A stretch of DNA of 9,123 nt, from positions 1 through 9,123 of the forward strand of contig JAFDYP010000618.1 of NCBI GenBank assembly GCA_018267355.1, given 5' to 3'. The notes under the pieces are model-generated. The model worked only from the letters and a program-made list of their open reading frames with translations. It was not told the DNA's origin and did not search any database. A program made the translations under genes and the position numbers. Below are positions 5,854 through 9,123 of the stretch, one piece after another (position 1 is the first letter of the stretch; the number at the start of each line of letters is the position of its first letter). Source of the stretch: Bacteroidota bacterium (GTDB lineage: Bacteria; Bacteroidota; Bacteroidia; Chitinophagales; LD1).

Positions 5854-6888
5854 TTAGAAACGAGGGCAGAAGAGGGTTTCTTTCAGGCTGTAGGTCTTAG
5901 GGAAGCCGATATACATCAGAGATATCTCAAATGCGCCGGTGCCCGGTCCGGCTTCTTTAAATTTATTGACTGTAAAGTCATAGCTGGCTCCTAGCTTGAA
6001 ACCCTTGATCTGGAAAGCTGCATAGGCGATCGCTGACTCAGCCTGATGATCCTTTGTGATGATGTCATTGGACCTGCTATAGACACCCAGGGTAATATTT
6101 GTACGCATATTGATGTCATACCCGAAGCCGAGGCCTGCATTGAGCTGATTGGCTACAGACTGCTTCATCCAGAGTACAGACGGCAGGAGGTGAAATCTGC
6201 GGCCCAGTGTGAAATCAAGACCACCGGAGATATTGCCACGGAGGTAGAGCGTCTTTTTCTCTGTCGTAGTGGCCAGGTTATATTTCGGTACAGCAGTATT
6301 AAAAATAGTACCACCGAGATACAAGGCGATCTTGCTGGTCAGCTTGCCATAATAGAGAAGGCCGACATTGAGGTTAGCGTACTTTACGTTTGGCTGGAGG
6401 TTGATACCGCTTGCGATATTCTGGTTAAACTCATTGCCCTGATATTGGCTGGCAAACTGAGGATTTTTGTAGCCAGTCTGTGTGTAGCCTAGCTGAAGCC
6501 CTATGGACAGCTGATGATTAGGACTAAGGTGACGGATATAAGAGCCGGAAGCCACCAGGCTGAAGGTCTGGAAAGAACTGGCACCAGCAGCATCATAGAG
6601 CACATATGCACCTACACCTACTACATCCTTGCCTCCTGTGCCGAGGGCGATAGGCATATCAAAGGATATAGATGGGGTCTGATAGGGTGAGTTGAAAAAG
6701 CCGTTATTGACACCGGAGAACCATTGATTTCTATAGATAGCACCTACCCTGTAGCTACCTGGCACTACACCCGTGAGGGCAGGATTGGTAGTGAGTGGCG
6801 TATTGTAAAACTGTGTATAGTGCATGTCCTGTGCTCCCGCTGTGAGGAAGGCAAGGACTGTGATGGTGGCTAAATAAAGTTTCTTCAT
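5854..6888 (-). CDS. PorP/SprF family type IX secretion outer-membrane protein
   Basis: This 344-residue protein belongs to the PorP/SprF family, beta-barrel outer-membrane proteins of the type IX secretion and gliding systems. The signature is clear: a signal peptide (MKKLYLATITVLAFLTAGA), then QDMHYTQFYNTPLTTNPALTG, YRVGAIYRNQW, a chain of alternating amphipathic beta strands (for example LSIGLQLGYTQTGYKNP and RTNITLGVYSRSND), and the family C-terminal ending LFCPRF. ATG 6888 is chosen over a TTG two codons upstream, because MKK starts a normal signal peptide. It follows the CHU_C gene by 47 nt without a terminator and ends before a strong one, so the two form an operon. Family members next to a CHU_C-domain gene are thought to help export or hold that neighbour at the surface. 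The core porP gene normally sits in a larger T9SS cluster, so this is probably a dedicated paralogue. Confidence 0.95.
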   Translation of the reverse strand: MKKLYLATITVLAFLTAGAQDMHYTQFYNTPLTTNPALTGVVPGSYRVGAIYRNQWFSGVNNGFFNSPYQTPSISFDMPIALGTGGKDVVGVGAYVLYDAAGASSFQTFSLVASGSYIRHLSPNHQLSIGLQLGYTQTGYKNPQFASQYQGNEFNQNIASGINLQPNVKYANLNVGLLYYGKLTSKIALYLGGTIFNTAVPKYNLATTTEKKTLYLRGNISGGLDFTLGRRFHLLPSVLWMKQSVANQLNAGLGFGYDINMRTNITLGVYSRSNDIITKDHQAESAIAYAAFQIKGFKLGASYDFTVNKFKEAGPGTGAFEISLMYIGFPKTYSLKETLFCPRF

Positions 6889-6935
6889 TATCAAGTTTCT
6901 CTTTTGGTTTTAGGTTTAGGGTTTTCAGATGGGGT

Positions 6936-8279
6936 TTACCAGATCAGGGCCACATTGCCAGTCACAGTAGGATAGAGTTTATTGGTCTGCTTGTTTCGCA
7001 CTTTGGCCAGATACACATAGTTGCCCTGATCCTGCAGCTTGCCATGATACTGGCCATCCCATTTGTCTGTGCCATCGCGCCTGCTATCAAATACCATCTC
7101 ACCCCAGCGGTTGAATACGCTCAGCTCATCCAGCATCACGATATCACCCTGATTGATAATGGTGAAGTAGGTATTCTCTACCGGCACACCCACGCCACCA
7201 GGCAGGAAGGCTGTAGGGAAAGTAAAGTCCCTCTTGATAGGAATGGTGTCTATGAGAGCAAATACCGAATCATTGACCGCCGGTGTCCAGGCGCTCTTGG
7301 TAAACTTGATACGGCCTGAACCTGCCTGGCCCGGGGTAGCCACCACTTGCTGCATATTGGCCCACTGAGCAGGTGTACCAGTCCAGACACCGATAGAGGC
7401 CCATGGGCCATCTGCGATCTGGTCTGAGAAGATAGAGAGATCTGCAGGAGAATTGTCAGAAGCATCTACAATGTGATAGAATACGTCATTCACCTGACTG
7501 ATACCACCAGATTTTTTCAGCGTGTCATAGCCGTCATCAGAGGTGGTAGAGGTAGTAGGTACATTCTCTGCGTAGCGCACTTTATAATACCTGGCCTGGG
7601 TATTGGCCGGCACTACTGATGCCTCGCGGATCTTGGCAGTACCGCCATCATTCACACCTGTAGGGAAGATATACTCTGCTTTCTGATCTGTGTTTCTCAC
7701 CAGGCGGCCTCCTGCAGTGCTGCTCACAAAACCTGTGTTTACAGTATTCTGCACGATGGCGGCAGGGTCGCTATTGGTCACATTGAGCCAGTAGGATGCC
7801 GTGGCATGTTCAGAGCCGGAGAGCCAGAGCGAGTTGGTCACCGTCACGTCTCCATCTGTCTGGCGCTTGGTACCGAGGCCGATAGGTGTCGAGTCGGTCA
7901 GGTTGTAAAAAGTATTTGGGCTGGTGCCTGATATATTCTGATCGGTACCGTAGAGTGTGACCCAAGACTGATCCGCATTCCAGGTGGCATTATTGATCCA
8001 GTCCTTCTGCACAAAGTATTTGCCTGTACTGGTACCGGAACCATCCGCGGTGCCGAGGGTATTGACAAAGCTACCCTCGATGACCACGGTACCGGCATTT
8101 TTGAACGAGCCGGAGGCTGCATTTTCCAGAGAGCCGGAGCCTGTAGTGATATTGTCAGACTTGACGATCATCACACCGCCGGTAGTGACAGCCACAGGTG
8201 CGCCGTTATTGTAGAAAGTTTGAGCGTAAGCCGCTGAGAGTGCGACAGATGCTGCGATCAGGAGTAGGGTTTTCTTCAT
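6936..8279 (-). CDS. secreted protein with T9SS type B (CHU_C) sorting domain
   Basis: A 447-residue exported protein. Residues 1-20 are a signal peptide ending AYAQ. Residues 21 to about 345 are Ser/Thr/Gly/Asn-rich, beta-rich and probably adhesive or structural; an early stretch (SDNITTGSGSLENAASG, then FKNAGTVVIEGSFVN) looks like short beta-helix coils. Residues 352-447 are the gliding-motility-associated C-terminal domain recognised by the type IX secretion system: FTFPTAFLPGG, then LSVFNRWGEMVF, WDGQYHGK, QGNYVYLAKV and the final GNVALIW. The usual NGDGxND calcium-like loop is replaced by GGVGVPVENT. The length is short for such proteins, which often exceed 1000 residues. The protein is first in an operon with the PorP/SprF gene, the standard arrangement for type B cargo. 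Function beyond surface display is unknown. Confidence 0.93.
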   Translation of the reverse strand: MKKTLLLIAASVALSAAYAQTFYNNGAPVAVTTGGVMIVKSDNITTGSGSLENAASGSFKNAGTVVIEGSFVNTLGTADGSGTSTGKYFVQKDWINNATWNADQSWVTLYGTDQNISGTSPNTFYNLTDSTPIGLGTKRQTDGDVTVTNSLWLSGSEHATASYWLNVTNSDPAAIVQNTVNTGFVSSTAGGRLVRNTDQKAEYIFPTGVNDGGTAKIREASVVPANTQARYYKVRYAENVPTTSTTSDDGYDTLKKSGGISQVNDVFYHIVDASDNSPADLSIFSDQIADGPWASIGVWTGTPAQWANMQQVVATPGQAGSGRIKFTKSAWTPAVNDSVFALIDTIPIKRDFTFPTAFLPGGVGVPVENTYFTIINQGDIVMLDELSVFNRWGEMVFDSRRDGTDKWDGQYHGKLQDQGNYVYLAKVRNKQTNKLYPTVTGNVALIW

Positions 8280-8304
8280 TGCTTACAAGGTGAAAAGGGT
8301 ATAG

Positions 8305-8322
8305 TACCACAAAAATGTGGTA
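8305..8322 (-). repeat. perfect inverted repeat in the CHU_C gene 5' leader
   Basis: TACCACA and TGTGGTA flank four bases. With the promoter at 8334-8364 it would fall roughly 5-25 nt after the transcription start and 25 nt before the ATG. It could be a 5' hairpin that protects the mRNA, or a regulator site just downstream of the start. Confidence 0.6.
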
Positions 8323-8333
8323 TGTCTAGTCCG

Positions 8334-8364
8334 TAAAATTATCTTTTTATGCCTATTTGTCAAA
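8334..8364 (-). promoter_or_regulatory. promoter of the CHU_C-PorP operon
   Basis: TTTG (8361-8364), 19 nt, then TAATTTTA (8334-8341) on the minus strand. The -33 is perfect and the -7 matches TAnnTTTG except for the last base. The 19-nt spacing is identical to that of the rRNA promoters in this window. The 5' untranslated region would be about 50 nt. Confidence 0.6.
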
Positions 8365-8372
8365 TTTTGACA
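8358..8372. repeat. perfect palindrome over the -33 element, possible operator
   Basis: TGTCAAA T TTTGACA: 7-bp arms with a single central base. It includes the -33 TTTG of the CHU_C-PorP promoter, so a dimeric protein bound here would block RNA polymerase. No regulator gene lies nearby, and A/T-rich palindromes arise by chance fairly easily. Confidence 0.45.
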
Positions 8373-8393
8373 TGAAAAACTCCGCCCAAAAAA

Positions 8394-8430
8394 CCATTTA
8401 CCTAAATCAAGGACAATCCACAGTAAATGG
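8394..8430. repeat. 8-bp inverted repeat with 21-nt spacer
   Basis: CCATTTAC (8394-8401) and GTAAATGG (8423-8430) are perfect inverted arms in the divergent intergenic region, about 65 nt upstream of the OmpA-like gene start. It could be a two-site operator or a stem-loop. No adjacent T-run is present, so it is not a terminator. Confidence 0.45.
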
Positions 8431-8493
8431 GTGCAAGATAGACGTGGTGCGGGATAGCGAGGATGCATAGTTTAGCACAAACATTATCCGTCC

Positions 8494-9123
8494 ATGAAAA
8501 AAATAACGTATTTAATTAGTTTTGCAATCATAACAGTAAGTTTATCATCTTGTTTAGTATCAAAAAAGAAGTTTGATGAGCAAGAAGCCCTGGCCAAGAA
8601 GAGCATGGCGGAAAAGCGCGACTGCAATGAGAAGCTGGATAAGGCCAATGCCGATATAGCTAACCTGAATGACCAGATCAGCAAACTGAATGGCGAGGTA
8701 GCCGACCTGAAAAACAAGAATCTCACCCTGTCTGAGCAAAAAGACCGGCTCACCAAGGCCAATGAAGATGCCAATAAACTGTACGAAAGCCTGAAAAATC
8801 AATACCAGGACCTGAGTAAATCATCAAGCAAAGACAAAGAAAAGCTGAGCCTGGCCCTGGCAGAAAAAGAAGCAACCCTAAACGATAAGCAGGCCGAACT
8901 ACAAAGGCTGTCTGACGCTCTGAAAGAGCGCGAGAAAAGGGTAAAGGACCTGGAAGCCTCCATAGCGCGCAAGGAAGAAGCGCTGGCCGACCTCAAGAAG
9001 AAGATCACGGATGCACTCACCGGATTTGCCAGTGATGAGTTGAAGGTGACCCAGAAAGATGGCAAAGTGTATGTATCACTGTCTGACAAGCTGCTCTTCA
9101 AGTCCGGCAGTTTTGCAGTGGAT
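8494..9123 (+). CDS. OmpA-family lipoprotein with long coiled coil (partial, 3' end missing)
   Basis: The frame is open from ATG 8494 to the right edge, giving 210 residues without a stop. The first 20 residues are a lipoprotein signal peptide (MKKITYLISF, then a hydrophobic run, lipobox LSSC with Cys at 20), so the mature protein is lipid-anchored. Residues about 25-172 form a charged heptad-type coiled coil rich in Lys, Glu, Leu, Ala and Asp. Residues about 180-210 (DGKVYVSLSDKLLFKSGS) match the start of an OmpA/MotB C-terminal domain, where VYVSLSDKLLFxSGS precedes the peptidoglycan-binding fold; the rest is outside the window. The expected role is tethering the outer membrane to peptidoglycan across the periplasm. 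It is divergent from the CHU_C gene; I found no clear promoter for it within 8431-8493. Confidence 0.92.
   Translation, partial: MKKITYLISFAIITVSLSSCLVSKKKFDEQEALAKKSMAEKRDCNEKLDKANADIANLNDQISKLNGEVADLKNKNLTLSEQKDRLTKANEDANKLYESLKNQYQDLSKSSSKDKEKLSLALAEKEATLNDKQAELQRLSDALKEREKRVKDLEASIARKEEALADLKKKITDALTGFASDELKVTQKDGKVYVSLSDKLLFKSGSFAVD

Noticed and set aside
6889..6894. TTG start two codons upstream for the PorP/SprF gene.
   Set aside because: ATG 6888 gives a normal MKK signal peptide; the two extra residues add nothing.
6896..6930. Telomere-like GGTTTTAGGTTTAGGG run between the CHU_C and PorP genes.
   Set aside because: Short low-complexity sequence in an operon spacer; no repeat array.

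Overview
The window looks like a chromosomal segment of a Bacteroidota bacterium, most likely in or near Chitinophagaceae. The evidence is the 16S rRNA segment at the left edge, promoters of the Bacteroidota type (TTTG, about 19 nt, TAnnTTTG), start codons without Shine-Dalgarno sequences, and a type IX secretion pair: a CHU_C/type B sorting-domain protein next to a PorP/SprF-family protein. The taxonomic placement is an inference from sequence patterns; no database search was run.

Layout. Positions 1 to about 560 are the 5' third of a 16S rRNA gene on the minus strand, running off the left edge. Positions 561-1382 hold no protein gene. They are the rRNA leader and control region: a boxA-like antiterminator, two near-identical strong promoters and a weaker third one about 208 nt apart, inside degenerate tandem repeats that carry small hairpins. 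A family S1 sulfatase (minus) follows at 1383-3017. A divergent gene at 3197-4639 (plus) encodes a 480-residue mostly helical protein of unknown function. It ends 2 nt from the end of a convergent lipoprotein gene (minus, 4642-5372). That gene is split by a -1 frame change located at, or very near, an A_AAG_GGG heptamer. An 89-residue hypothetical protein (minus) with its own promoter is next, followed by a clear intrinsic terminator.

The right-hand third is a two-gene minus-strand operon (promoter at 8334-8364, terminator at 5806-5828): a secreted protein with a type B T9SS C-terminal sorting domain, then a PorP/SprF-type outer-membrane protein. The intergenic region 8280-8493 carries three perfect inverted repeats, one covering the -33 element. 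At the right edge an OmpA-type coiled-coil lipoprotein starts on the plus strand and runs out of the window.

How the parts relate. The CHU_C protein and PorP/SprF protein probably act together at the outer membrane in export or anchoring of the CHU_C protein. The sulfatase, the split lipoprotein and the OmpA-like lipoprotein are all envelope or exported proteins. The features most worth a second look are the repeat-embedded rRNA promoter array and the frame-split lipoprotein. I saw no tRNA, CRISPR array, insertion sequence or phage gene.
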